Source: an uncultured Bacteroidota bacterium (GTDB lineage Bacteria; Bacteroidota; Bacteroidia; Flavobacteriales; Flavobacteriaceae). Taken from it: 64,000 nt of DNA. Shown here piece after piece: positions 30,415 through 40,690 of this stretch. The position numbers were made by a program, and so were the translations under genes. The stretch spans positions 1-64,000 of the forward strand of contig CABXHU010000004.1 in NCBI GenBank assembly GCA_902512065.1. The letters are read 5' to 3'. The notes under the pieces are model-generated. The model was not told the DNA's origin. It was given only the letters and a program-made list of their open reading frames with translations, and made no database searches. How positions within the stretch are numbered: the first letter of the stretch is position 1; every line of letters starts with the position of its first letter.

Positions 30415-33400
30415 ATGAAAATGAATGAAAATGATTTTAAAAAATGGAACTTAATTCTAGGATGGTTATGTTTTTTAATAGCATTCATAGTGTATTATTT
30501 AACTACTGAGCCCACTGTTAGTTTCTGGGATACAGGGGAATATATCACCACATCGGCAAAACTTCAAGTTGGACATCCTCCTGGAGCCCCTCTTTTTCAA
30601 ATGCTAGGAGCTATTTTCTCAATTTTTGCATTAAGCAGTGAACAAGTAGGATTTACAATAAATTTGATGAGTGGATTTGCAAGTGCATTGACCATATCGT
30701 TTATGTTTTGGTCTATTACCATGTTATTATCAAAAATTTCAAATAAAATAGATGATTCTAAAGATAAATCAATAGCTATTCTTTCAGGAGGATTAACAGG
30801 AAGTTTAGCTTTTACTTTTACTGACACTTTTTGGTTTAATGCCGTTGAAGCAGAAGTCTATGCAATGGGAACCCTAATTATGGCTATTTTATTCTACCTA
30901 GCCCTTAGATGGGAAAAAGACATGGACAAGCCTAAAGGTGATAAATGGCTTATTTTAATATGTTTTATGATTGGACTATCCTTTGGAATACATTTGATGG
31001 GTCTACTAACTATTCCTGCAATTACACTAATTTATTTCTTTAAAAATTACAAAACTATAAATATCAAAAATTTCCTATTTGCTAATGTAATAGGTGTGGC
31101 AATTCTTATGGGGGTATTTAAATTAATGCTCCCCCCAACTCTTAAGTTCTTTAGTTTTATGGAGTTATTCTTTGTTAATGATATGGGCTTGCCATTTAAC
31201 TCCGGAACAATAGTTTCATTTCTTCTAATTGCCAGCACTTTTTATTTCGCTATTTCATATACATCAAAAAGAAATCTTGTTACTGGGAATACTATAGTAT
31301 TATGTATTCTTTTTATTTTCTTAGGATTTTCATCCTGGATAATGCTTCCTATAAGAGCAAATTCAAAAGTTGTTGTCAATGAAAATAATCCTTCAACTGT
31401 AAGAGAACTTCTTGCTTATTATAACTTAGAACAGTATCCTAAGACCTATTTATTTTATGGCCCACTATTTACTGACCAATATTCTGGGCTTGATGAAAGC
31501 AACCCTTATACTGATGATAAGCCAAAATATGAAAAAGATGAAAAAAATGAAGAGTACATTATAGTTAATGATTATAAAAATGCTGCTCAAAATTTTAATT
31601 CAAAACATGCTTCATTTCTTCCAAGAATGTGGAGCCCTGAACATGCAGAAAATTACATGAAATATTCAGGTTTTTTAAATTTTAAGGTCAAACCAAAATA
31701 TATATCTGAAAACTCTATTACTGAAGTTATTAATGATTTTAAAGTAAAAATTCAAGCTGACCAAATAGACTATGAGACCTTTCACAAATTTCTAAAACAA
31801 TATGGACAATTTTTAGATATTGAAAAGCCGTCTGTATTAAGCAATATATATTATTCAATTGATTTTCAAATTGGATATATGTACTGGAGATACTTTATGT
31901 GGAATTTTACTGGAAGACAAGATGACTTGCAAGGAAAATTTAATATGCATGGGAACTGGATCAGTGGAGTTAATTTTATTGATGAAATGCATTTGGGAAT
32001 TAGTCAAGAAAATCTCCCAAGTGATGTCTTAAATAATAAAGCGCGCAATACTTATTATTTTCTGCCACTAATTCTAGGTATAATAGGGCTAATCTTTCTT
32101 TGGTATAGAAATAGAAAATTATTTTGGGTAATGTTAGTATTCTTTTTATTCACTGGAATAGGGATTCAAGTATATACGAATGTTAGAATATTTGAGCCTA
32201 GAGAAAGGGATTATATTGTGATTGGTTCATTTTATGTTTTTGCCATGTGGATAGGATTTGGAGGCTATGCTATATGGGAATATTTAAAATCTAAAATCAA
32301 ATTTAAATTATTATCTATTACTGTTGGAGTGCTTTGTATACTATTAATTCCTGGCATATTAGCTTCAAATAATTGGGATGATCATAATAGATCTGGAAGA
32401 TACTCTGCTCATGCTATGGCCGTAAATTATCTAGAATCCTGCGCTCCAAATGCTATACTATTTACCATAGGGGATAATGATACTTTTCCGCTTTGGTACG
32501 CACAAGAAATAGAAGGTATTAGAACTGATGTTAGAGTAGTGAATACCAGTTTACTCAGCACTGACTGGTATATAGATCAAATGAAAAGAAAAGCATATGA
32601 AAGTGATCCAATTCCATCCTCATTATCTCATGATAAATATAGACATGGTACCCGTGATTACGTAATAAAAGAAACTATTACTAATGATACACTTGATATT
32701 AATATTTTCTTAGATTTTATTACAAGAGATGAAAAAAGATTTAAGTATAAAGCTCTTTTAGATCAGCAAGGATATGACACAAGAGGACTAAGATCCCAAG
32801 ATCTTAATGCTAATTATTTGCCAAGTGAAAACATAAGTATTAAAGTAAATAAGAATAACGCTCTATCAAATAATATAGTTAGCTCAGAGGATGCTGATAA
32901 AATTGTCGATTCAATAATTATAAAAATCAAAGGTCAAGCTTTATATAAAAATCGTCTGTTGATGCTTGATATAATTGCTAGCAATGAATGGAAAAGGCCA
33001 ATTTATTTTACTGGTGGGGCATTTGGAGATGAAGATTATATATGGATGAAAGATTATCTACAAGTTGAAGGAGTCTGTTATAAATTAACTCCTATTAAAA
33101 CACCAGTTGATCCTGAAAGACCTTACGAAATGGGTCAAGTAAATATAAGCACAATGTATCCTCTAGTAAAAAAATGGAAATGGGGTAAAAGGAGCGAAAA
33201 AGAAATCTATTATGATACTGAATCGAGAAGGAATAGTATAACCTATAGAAGCAATATGATTAGATTAATTGATCAATTAATCATTGAAAATGAAAATGAA
33301 AAAGCAGAAGAAATTCTAGATCTAGCAATGGCAAAAATGCCTATTGAAGATTTTGGGTTCTACACTCTTTTAATTCCCTTTATTAACTCATATTATACAA

Positions 33401-33636
33401 TAGAGAAAAAGGACAAAGCCAGAGAGATTTTTGAAAAAATTGCTATAAAATATAAAGAGAGTCTTGAATATTATAGTAATATTTCAGATTCTAATAAGAA
33501 TAAATATGCAGAATTAATATATACAGACATTGAGAGGTATAGATCTCTTGTTGATGTGCTAATATCTTATGAAGAAGGCGAATATTTAGAAAGTAAAATG
33601 AAGGAATTTAATGACTATTTGGATCTATTCTTATAA
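30415..33636 (+). CDS. DUF2723 family (GT117-like, protein O-mannosyltransferase-type) membrane protein
   Basis: 1073 aa; TEPTVSFWDTGEYITTSAKLQVGHPPGAPLFQMLG, WFNAVEAEVYA, many TMs, C-terminal TPR-like region. Confidence 0.9.
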   Translation: MKMNENDFKKWNLILGWLCFLIAFIVYYLTTEPTVSFWDTGEYITTSAKLQVGHPPGAPLFQMLGAIFSIFALSSEQVGFTINLMSGFASALTISFMFWSITMLLSKISNKIDDSKDKSIAILSGGLTGSLAFTFTDTFWFNAVEAEVYAMGTLIMAILFYLALRWEKDMDKPKGDKWLILICFMIGLSFGIHLMGLLTIPAITLIYFFKNYKTINIKNFLFANVIGVAILMGVFKLMLPPTLKFFSFMELFFVNDMGLPFNSGTIVSFLLIASTFYFAISYTSKRNLVTGNTIVLCILFIFLGFSSWIMLPIRANSKVVVNENNPSTVRELLAYYNLEQYPKTYLFYGPLFTDQYSGLDESNPYTDDKPKYEKDEKNEEYIIVNDYKNAAQNFNSKHASFLPRMWSPEHAENYMKYSGFLNFKVKPKYISENSITEVINDFKVKIQADQIDYETFHKFLKQYGQFLDIEKPSVLSNIYYSIDFQIGYMYWRYFMWNFTGRQDDLQGKFNMHGNWISGVNFIDEMHLGISQENLPSDVLNNKARNTYYFLPLILGIIGLIFLWYRNRKLFWVMLVFFLFTGIGIQVYTNVRIFEPRERDYIVIGSFYVFAMWIGFGGYAIWEYLKSKIKFKLLSITVGVLCILLIPGILASNNWDDHNRSGRYSAHAMAVNYLESCAPNAILFTIGDNDTFPLWYAQEIEGIRTDVRVVNTSLLSTDWYIDQMKRKAYESDPIPSSLSHDKYRHGTRDYVIKETITNDTLDINIFLDFITRDEKRFKYKALLDQQGYDTRGLRSQDLNANYLPSENISIKVNKNNALSNNIVSSEDADKIVDSIIIKIKGQALYKNRLLMLDIIASNEWKRPIYFTGGAFGDEDYIWMKDYLQVEGVCYKLTPIKTPVDPERPYEMGQVNISTMYPLVKKWKWGKRSEKEIYYDTESRRNSITYRSNMIRLIDQLIIENENEKAEEILDLAMAKMPIEDFGFYTLLIPFINSYYTIEKKDKAREIFEKIAIKYKESLEYYSNISDSNKNKYAELIYTDIERYRSLVDVLISYEEGEYLESKMKEFNDYLDLFL

Positions 33637-33637
33637 T

Positions 33638-33934
33638 CTATGCATATTCTTGTAGCCTCCCAATTAATGTATTAGCATCTTCTTCCCCATTTTGTCTCCA
33701 TTTCATTTCACCGCTCTTGTATATAATTAAAGTTGGAACTCCTTTTATTCTTAATGCATCTGCAAGTTCATTGTTTTTTTCCACATCTATTTTAATAACC
33801 TTAGCCTTATCTCCCAAAGCTGCTGCAACATCTTTAAGTACAGGATGCATGGTATTAGAGGCTTCATCCCATTCTGTAAAAAACTCCAATAATACAGGAA
33901 CTTCAACGTCAATTAAGTCTCCAAATTTTGCCAT
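33638..33934 (-). CDS. Thioredoxin-fold protein lacking the CxxC active site
   Basis: 98 aa; VPVLLEFFTEWDEASNTMHPVLKDVA, cis-Pro loop GVPTLIIYKSGEMKWRQNG; no cysteine at the WCGPC position. Confidence 0.85.
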   Translation of the reverse strand: MAKFGDLIDVEVPVLLEFFTEWDEASNTMHPVLKDVAAALGDKAKVIKIDVEKNNELADALRIKGVPTLIIYKSGEMKWRQNGEEDANTLIGRLQEYA

Positions 33935-33963
33935 TAACTAGATTTTAATGTAAATAGATAATA

Positions 33964-33971
33964 CAAATATA
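33964..33971 (-). promoter_or_regulatory. Candidate -7 box TATATTTG of the thioredoxin-like gene
   Basis: Exact TAnnTTTG 30 nt before the start codon; -33 not clear. Confidence 0.4.
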
Positions 33972-34148
33972 ACATTTTCGTAAAATTTGATGTTAAAACT
34001 ATGTTAATCAATAGGTTAATTAATTTTAAACTAATTCTATTATTTATTGCAAATAAAAAAAAATAAAAGATTAATAAAACAAAATCGTTTTTATTATTTT
34101 AGAGTAATTATTCTTCTTTAATATTATTATAAATTATAGATCATTATT

Positions 34149-35828
34149 ATGAAAAATCAAAACAATAATTCGGCTCTTTATACATTGGTAAGTGTTTTCT
34201 TCTTTTGGGGGTTCATAGCTGCATCGAATGGTGTCTTTATACCTTTTTGTAAAACCTATTTTAGTATAGATCAATTTCAATCACAATTAGTAGATTTTGC
34301 ATTCTATGGAGCTTACTATATAGGTGCATTAATTTTATTTATTTGGTCTAGTCAAACAGGCAAAGACATTTTAAATAACTGGGGGTATAAAAGAGGAATT
34401 ATTTATGGGCTGATTATTTCAGCTATAGGAGCAATAATAATGCTTCCTTCAGTCAATGGAGCAGCATTTGGCGAAACACAAGTTTTCTACTATGTATTAG
34501 TTGTGCTATTTATTGTTGGGCTTGGATTTTCTCTTCAACAAACTGCAGCTAACCCATTTGTAGTTTCTCTAGGGGACCCAGCTACTGGCTCAAATAGACT
34601 AAATCTTGCTGGGGGTGTTAATTCTTTTGGAACAACAATTGGACCTTTATTGATTGCGTTTATAATATTTGGTTCTGCCCCAATTTCTGGTGATGAATTA
34701 ACTGAATTAATTAAAACTGGCAGTATTCAACTTAGTACTATCCAAGGATTATATCTTGGTGTAGCTGCATTATTTATTGCAGTAGCAATATTTTTCTATG
34801 TGTCCAAAAATTTGCCTGATGCTAAAAATGAAGACAGTTTTGAATCTGCAACAAAAGCAAAAAACTTACTTATTATATTAACTGTAATTATGATTCTTTG
34901 TTTTGGTTGGATTTTTTATACCTATACAGATGGGTATGATTTAATGGAAGGTGAAAAATTAGAAAATTATAGGCTTTTAGCCTCTGTTATAAGCCTATTC
35001 GCTGTATTTGGATTAATATATTATGCATATAAAAAAGCGCAAAATAATTCCAATGGATGGGGAGCTCTTCAATATCCTCAATTGGGACTTGGAATGCTTG
35101 CAATTTTCACCTATGTTGGAGTTGAAGTTACAATACAAAGTAATTTAGGAGAATTATTAAAAAATGTGAGTGATGCTGTAAATAATTTAAATCCTCTAGG
35201 ACTTGAAGTAATGAGTGATTCAGAAATTGCAAAATATATTTCTCTTTATTGGGGAGGACTAATGATAGGAAGATGGAGCGGGTCAATAACTGTTTTTAAT
35301 CCTTCTAAAAAATTGAAAAAAATATTAATGTGTACTGTTCCATTTTTAGCCTTTGGAGTTATTATAGCTGTTAATCAAATTAGTGGAAATCCAATAACAT
35401 CTAATGAAATATTCATATTCTCATTTATTATTGTAATTCAAATAATTGGATTCTATTTAGCAAAAGATAATGCTATAGCAACTATGAAAATATTTAGTCT
35501 TCTTGGAGTTTTGGCAATGTTAATTGGAGTATTAGCTTCAGGAAAAACTGCATTGTTTGCGTTTCTTACTGGGGGATTGTTTTGTTCAATAATGTGGCCA
35601 TGTATTTTTTCCTTGAGTATTAATGGAATAGGAAAATATACATCGCAAGGCTCATCCTTTTTAATTATGATGATTTTAGGAGGCGCTATAATTCCTCCTG
35701 TTCAAGGAAAATTAGCTGATATATTTTCTATTCAAGAATCATATTGGGTGGCTGTTCTATGTTTTGCATTTTTGCTTATCTATAGCTTTATGACACAAAG
35801 AATTTTAGCAAAACAAAACCTTCTATAA
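34149..35828 (+). CDS. FucP/GluP-like sugar MFS transporter
   Basis: 559 aa; [62 protein letters not shown]. Confidence 0.9.
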   Translation: MKNQNNNSALYTLVSVFFFWGFIAASNGVFIPFCKTYFSIDQFQSQLVDFAFYGAYYIGALILFIWSSQTGKDILNNWGYKRGIIYGLIISAIGAIIMLPSVNGAAFGETQVFYYVLVVLFIVGLGFSLQQTAANPFVVSLGDPATGSNRLNLAGGVNSFGTTIGPLLIAFIIFGSAPISGDELTELIKTGSIQLSTIQGLYLGVAALFIAVAIFFYVSKNLPDAKNEDSFESATKAKNLLIILTVIMILCFGWIFYTYTDGYDLMEGEKLENYRLLASVISLFAVFGLIYYAYKKAQNNSNGWGALQYPQLGLGMLAIFTYVGVEVTIQSNLGELLKNVSDAVNNLNPLGLEVMSDSEIAKYISLYWGGLMIGRWSGSITVFNPSKKLKKILMCTVPFLAFGVIIAVNQISGNPITSNEIFIFSFIIVIQIIGFYLAKDNAIATMKIFSLLGVLAMLIGVLASGKTALFAFLTGGLFCSIMWPCIFSLSINGIGKYTSQGSSFLIMMILGGAIIPPVQGKLADIFSIQESYWVAVLCFAFLLIYSFMTQRILAKQNLL

Positions 35829-36802
35829 TGCAAAGAAGGAAGTTTATAAAAAAAGCATCATTGATTTCTATAGGGCTTGGTATAGCAAACAAAGCTTATT
35901 CAAAAAATTACAAAAAAACTAATAGTTTATACAATAATATTACTCCTCTAGTTATTGCAACTTGGGATGTAAAAAATGCAACAAAAAAAGCATGGAAAAT
36001 AATACAAAATAATCAAAGCTCTTTAGATGCTGTTGAACAAGGATGTATGATAGAAGAGGCTAATGAAAATGGCCAGTCAGTTGGAAAGGGAGGGTTGCCA
36101 GACAGAAATGGCAATGTAACATTAGATGCATGCATTATGAATAGTAAAGGAGATTGCGGCTCGGTTGTTTTTCTTAAAAACATAAAACATGCAATATCTC
36201 TAGCAAGAAAAGTTATGGAAGACACTCCACATGTTATGCTTGCTGGTATAGGAGCTGAAGAGTTTGCCTACTCCATTGGTTTTAAAAAAGAAAACTTACT
36301 TACTAAAGCTTCTAAAAAAACATGGGAAAATTGGAAAAAAACTTCAAAATATAAACCTGTTATAAATATCGAAAATCATGATACAATTGGAATGTTAGCA
36401 ATTGATAATAATGGAAATATTTCTGGGGGCTGTACTACAAGTGGACTGGCATATAAAATGAGTGGAAGAGTTGGTGATTCTCCAATTATTGGATCTGGAT
36501 TATATGTAGATAATGAAATTGGTGGTGCAGTGGCAACAGGTCTAGGTGAAGAAGTTGTTAAAACTGTTGGGAGTTTCTTAATTGTAGAGCTAATGCGTCA
36601 AGGACATTCTCCACAAAAAGCATGTGAAATAGCAATAAGTAGGATTGTAACTAAAAGTGATTACAAAAATTTTCAAGTAGGGTACATAGCATTAAATAAA
36701 CAAGGCGATACGGGCTGTTATTCAATACAAAAAGGATTTAGTATGACTTTATGCCAGTCAAATAATAATGTTAATATAAAATCAGATTCTTACACAACTT
36801 AA
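35828..36802 (+). CDS. N4-(beta-N-acetylglucosaminyl)-L-asparaginase (Ntn hydrolase), Tat-like signal
   Basis: 324 aa; [12 protein letters not shown] leader; autocleavage motif NHDTIGMLAID; GGCTTSGLAYKMSGRVGDSPIIGSGLYVDN. Confidence 0.95.
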   Translation: MQRRKFIKKASLISIGLGIANKAYSKNYKKTNSLYNNITPLVIATWDVKNATKKAWKIIQNNQSSLDAVEQGCMIEEANENGQSVGKGGLPDRNGNVTLDACIMNSKGDCGSVVFLKNIKHAISLARKVMEDTPHVMLAGIGAEEFAYSIGFKKENLLTKASKKTWENWKKTSKYKPVINIENHDTIGMLAIDNNGNISGGCTTSGLAYKMSGRVGDSPIIGSGLYVDNEIGGAVATGLGEEVVKTVGSFLIVELMRQGHSPQKACEIAISRIVTKSDYKNFQVGYIALNKQGDTGCYSIQKGFSMTLCQSNNNVNIKSDSYTT

Positions 36803-36831
36803 TTAATGTAATTCCTTAACTTCTATCCAAT

Positions 36832-39597
36832 ATGAGTAATAAAAAACGTGTCTTTTTAATTGATGCATATGCTCTAATTTTTCGTGGTTATTATGCCTTT
36901 ATAAAAAATCCTAGAATTAATTCAAAAGGGCTAGATACCTCTGCAATTTTAGGATTTACAAATTCATTATTTGATGTAATTAAAAGGGAAACCCCTGAAT
37001 ATATTGCTGTCTGCTTTGATAAGGGTGGCAGTCAAGACAGAATAAAAATATTTTCAGAATATAAAGCTAACAGAGATGAAACACCAGAAGGAATTAAAAT
37101 AGCTGTTCCATATATAGAGAAAATTCTAAATGCCCTTGGGATTTGTATAATGGTTAAAGAAGGATATGAAGCAGATGACATAATAGGAACATTAGCAAAA
37201 CAAGCAGAACAAGCAAATTTTGAAACCTTTATGGTAACCCCCGATAAAGATTTTGCTCAATTAGTTAACGACCAAACATTTATGTACAAACCCTTATTTG
37301 GCGGAGGCTATGAAACATGGGGAGTAGAAGAAGTTAAAAGTAAATTTGAAATTAATGATCCTATTCAAGTAATAGATTTCTTAGCAATGAAAGGTGATTC
37401 TGTAGATAATATTCCTGGACTTCCGGGTGTTGGAGATAAAACAGCAAAAAAGTTTCTTAAAGAATATGGTAGTATTGAAAATCTATTATCTAATACAGAT
37501 AAAATCAAAGGGAAATTAAGAGAAAAAGTAGAGGCTAATAGCGAGGCTGGCTTACTTTCCAAAAAACTTGCTACAATTATAACAGATGTTCCTGTCGATT
37601 TTGATGCCAATAAATTCAAATTATCTCTAGATAATCCTGAAAAATTATTAGAAATATTTACAGAATTAGAGTTTAGAAGATTAGCTGAAAACTTTAATAA
37701 AATATTTCATGATAAAATTCAAAAAGTAAAAGATCCTGTTAAGGAAATTATTATTGAAAAAAAATCATTTACTGCGGGTCATGGTCAATTTTCTCTCTTT
37801 GATCAGGAGAATAATGACGCAAATGAAAAGGCTTCTAAAAGAGTTTCAAAAGATCAAATTACTCATGTTTTTCAAATTATTGATTCAAAAATAAGTGCTA
37901 AGCTTTTTCTAGATAAATTAATGAAGCAACGCTCTGTTGCATATAGTCTGTTATTAGATGACACAAACCCTTTAGAATCTAATTTAACTGGAATCTCATT
38001 CTGCTGGAATAAAAACAAAACATATTTCCTTGATATTTTATCCTTAAATCTAACTGAAAAAAAAATACTGCAAAAAATAAAATTATTTTATGAAAATAAT
38101 TCAATTGAAAAAATTAGTGAAAATTTAAAGTATGATATAAAATCCTTTTCAAAATATAACATCTCTATAAAAGGAGAAGTTTTTGACACAACATTAGCGC
38201 ACTATTTGATTAATCCTGATATTAATCATAACACTAAAATAATCTCTGAAAATTATTTAAATTATTCTTTGATCAATGGAGAAAATGAAATTAACAACCT
38301 CTCTGATAGAACAAATATAATTTTCCAATTAAAAGGACTTCTTGAAAAAGAGTTAAAGCAAAATAAACATATTTCATTGTATAAAGAAATAGAAATACCT
38401 GTTCTAAAAGTGCTTGCTAGTATGGAAATAGAAGGAATTAATCTAGATGTAGCTTATTTAAATAAGCTCTCAAAAGAAACAGATAAAGATATCCAGAAGA
38501 CAAAAAAAATAATATATAATGAATCAAAAGAAGAATTTAATATATCCTCTCCAAAACAATTAGGTGAAGTTTTATTTGATAAAATGAAAATAATATCTAA
38601 TCCAAAAAAAACAAAAACTGGTCAATACTCAACTTCTGAAGATGTATTATCATATTTGGCAAAAAATAATGATTTTGTTAAGCATATTCTTGAGTATAGA
38701 AGCCTTACTAAGCTCCAAAATACATATATAAGAGCATTGCCTAATGAAGTATTAAAAGACACCGGGAAAATTCATACAGAATATATGCAAACAGTTGCTG
38801 CTACTGGGAGATTAAGTAGTATAAATCCAAACTTGCAGAATATTCCTATTAGAACCAGTAGGGGTAAAGAAATTAGAAGAGCATTTATTCCTAGAAGTAA
38901 GGACTTCGTTATATTATCAGCCGATTATTCTCAAATTGAATTAAGGATAATTGCCGCATTAAGTAATGAGGAGAATATGATTAATGCCTTCAATAATAAT
39001 GAAGACATACATTCGTCAACTGCTGCTACTGTATTTAACACAAAAATTGAAAATGTGACCAATTCACAAAGAACTAACGCAAAGACAGTGAATTTTGGTA
39101 TCATTTATGGTGTTTCTGCTTTTGGATTAAGCAACCAAACAAATCTATCCAGAAAAGAATCTAAAGAATTAATCGAGACTTATTACAATAAGTACCCTAA
39201 ACTAAAGGAATATATTGCCACGCAGATTGCATTTGCTAGAGATAAAGGATATGTAGAAACATTGCTAGGCAGAAGGAGATACTTAAAGGATATTAACTCA
39301 TCCAATTCAGTGGTAAGAGGGGGTTCAGAGAGAAATGCTATTAATGCTCCTATTCAGGGAAGTGCAGCAGACATAATTAAAATTGCTATGATTAATATTC
39401 AATCTAAACTAATAAATAGAACATATAAAAGTAAAATGCTTCTTCAAGTACACGATGAATTAGTTTTCGATGTATTTAAACCTGAATTAAATGACATTAT
39501 TTCTTTAGTAAAAGAAGAAATGGAAAATGCGTTTTCATTAAAAGTACCGTTAGATATAGATATGAATTATGGCGAGAATTGGTTAGAAGCACATTAA
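36832..39597 (+). CDS. polA: DNA polymerase I
   Basis: 921 aa; 5' nuclease domain (LIDAYALIFRGYYAF, YEADDIIGTLA, GDSVDNIPGLPGVGDKTAKK); polymerase motifs DYSQIELRIIAALS, NAKTVNFGIIYGVSAFGL, LLQVHDELVFDV. Confidence 0.98.
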   Translation: MSNKKRVFLIDAYALIFRGYYAFIKNPRINSKGLDTSAILGFTNSLFDVIKRETPEYIAVCFDKGGSQDRIKIFSEYKANRDETPEGIKIAVPYIEKILNALGICIMVKEGYEADDIIGTLAKQAEQANFETFMVTPDKDFAQLVNDQTFMYKPLFGGGYETWGVEEVKSKFEINDPIQVIDFLAMKGDSVDNIPGLPGVGDKTAKKFLKEYGSIENLLSNTDKIKGKLREKVEANSEAGLLSKKLATIITDVPVDFDANKFKLSLDNPEKLLEIFTELEFRRLAENFNKIFHDKIQKVKDPVKEIIIEKKSFTAGHGQFSLFDQENNDANEKASKRVSKDQITHVFQIIDSKISAKLFLDKLMKQRSVAYSLLLDDTNPLESNLTGISFCWNKNKTYFLDILSLNLTEKKILQKIKLFYENNSIEKISENLKYDIKSFSKYNISIKGEVFDTTLAHYLINPDINHNTKIISENYLNYSLINGENEINNLSDRTNIIFQLKGLLEKELKQNKHISLYKEIEIPVLKVLASMEIEGINLDVAYLNKLSKETDKDIQKTKKIIYNESKEEFNISSPKQLGEVLFDKMKIISNPKKTKTGQYSTSEDVLSYLAKNNDFVKHILEYRSLTKLQNTYIRALPNEVLKDTGKIHTEYMQTVAATGRLSSINPNLQNIPIRTSRGKEIRRAFIPRSKDFVILSADYSQIELRIIAALSNEENMINAFNNNEDIHSSTAATVFNTKIENVTNSQRTNAKTVNFGIIYGVSAFGLSNQTNLSRKESKELIETYYNKYPKLKEYIATQIAFARDKGYVETLLGRRRYLKDINSSNSVVRGGSERNAINAPIQGSAADIIKIAMINIQSKLINRTYKSKMLLQVHDELVFDVFKPELNDIISLVKEEMENAFSLKVPLDIDMNYGENWLEAH

Positions 39598-39657
39598 TTT
39601 TGTTATTTTGACAAAAATCTATAGATAAGACTCTCTGAAAATATTTTTAAATATCTA

Positions 39658-39688
39658 TTTGGTTATATAATATATAATTGTAGATTTG
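39658..39688 (+). promoter_or_regulatory. Promoter of rplM-rpsI: TTTG-N19-TAGATTTG
   Basis: TTTG 658-661, 19-nt spacer, TAGATTTG 681-688; rplM ATG at 39732. Confidence 0.75.
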
Positions 39689-39731
39689 CATCCACTTTTG
39701 AGGTAAATATAATTTTAACTTAAAAAATAGT

Positions 39732-40187
39732 ATGGATACATTGAGTTATAAAACAATTTCAGCTAATAAATCTACAGTTAACAAATTGTGGGTGCTAGTT
39801 GATGCTGAAGGGCAAACTCTTGGAAGACTTGCATCTAAAGTTGCTATTCTGCTAAGAGGCAAACATAAACCAAACTTTACTCCACATGTAGATTGTGGCG
39901 ATAATGTTATTATCATAAATGCTTCAAAAGTCAATTTATCTGGAAAAAAGTGGGAAGACAAAAAATATATTCGTTATACAGGATACCCTGGAGGACAAAG
40001 ATCTCTTTCTGCAAATCAATTATTTGCTAAAAATCCTAGCTCAATTGTTGAAAAATCAGTTAAAGGAATGTTGCCAAAAAATAAATTAGGAGCTGCTTTA
40101 TTTCGAAACCTTTATGTTTATAATGATTCCAAACATACACAAGAGGCGCAAAAGCCAGTATCAATTAATCTAAATGATATTAATTAA
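39732..40187 (+). CDS. rplM: 50S ribosomal protein L13
   Basis: 151 aa; WVLVDAEGQTLGRLASKVA, LRGKHKPNFTPHVDCGD, GMLPKNKLG. Confidence 0.98.
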   Translation: MDTLSYKTISANKSTVNKLWVLVDAEGQTLGRLASKVAILLRGKHKPNFTPHVDCGDNVIIINASKVNLSGKKWEDKKYIRYTGYPGGQRSLSANQLFAKNPSSIVEKSVKGMLPKNKLGAALFRNLYVYNDSKHTQEAQKPVSINLNDIN

Positions 40188-40577
40188 ATGGGAGAAGTAA
40201 TTCATAAAATTGGAAGAAGAAAAACTGCAATTGCTAGAGTTTATTTAAAAAAAGGCAAAGGAAAAATAACGGTTAATAATAAAGATTATAAAAATTATTT
40301 TCCAACACTTACACTACAATATAAAATTAATCAGCCTTTTGCATTGACTAATAATGAAAAAACCTTTGACACTAGCATAACTGTTTATGGAGGTGGGGCA
40401 ACAGGTCAAGTTGAGGCTATTAGATTAGGTTTGTCTAGAGCACTATGTGAAGTTGATGAGAAAAATAGAGAAATCTTAAAGCCTGAAGGATTATTAACTA
40501 GAGATCCAAGAATGGTTGAAAGGAAAAAATTTGGTCAGAAAAAAGCGAGAAAGAAATTCCAATTCTCAAAAAGATAA
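40188..40577 (+). CDS. rpsI: 30S ribosomal protein S9
   Basis: 129 aa; GRRKTAIARVYLKKGKGKITVN, GLLTRDPRMVERKKFGQKKARKKFQFSKR. Confidence 0.98.
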   Translation: MGEVIHKIGRRKTAIARVYLKKGKGKITVNNKDYKNYFPTLTLQYKINQPFALTNNEKTFDTSITVYGGGATGQVEAIRLGLSRALCEVDEKNREILKPEGLLTRDPRMVERKKFGQKKARKKFQFSKR

Positions 40578-40621
40578 TATTATTCAAATATGTTATAAAT
40601 CAAAATTTAGTTTAGCATCTA

Positions 40622-40661
40622 AATATCTAAGGCTTAATTTAATTTATACCACTTAGATATT
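40622..40661 (+). promoter_or_regulatory. Inverted repeat in the rpsI-rpsB intergenic / rpsB leader
   Basis: Perfect 10-bp arms AATATCTAAG (622-631) and CTTAGATATT (652-661), 20-nt loop, no U tract; 29 nt before the rpsB ATG. Confidence 0.5.
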
Positions 40662-40690
40662 GCTATAATTAAGAACGTAAACTAATTCAA

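Noticed and set aside
39598-39618. TTTTGT-N7-ACAAAA inverted repeat after polA as a terminator
   Set aside because: Only 6 AT-dominated base pairs and no T-tract; too weak to call
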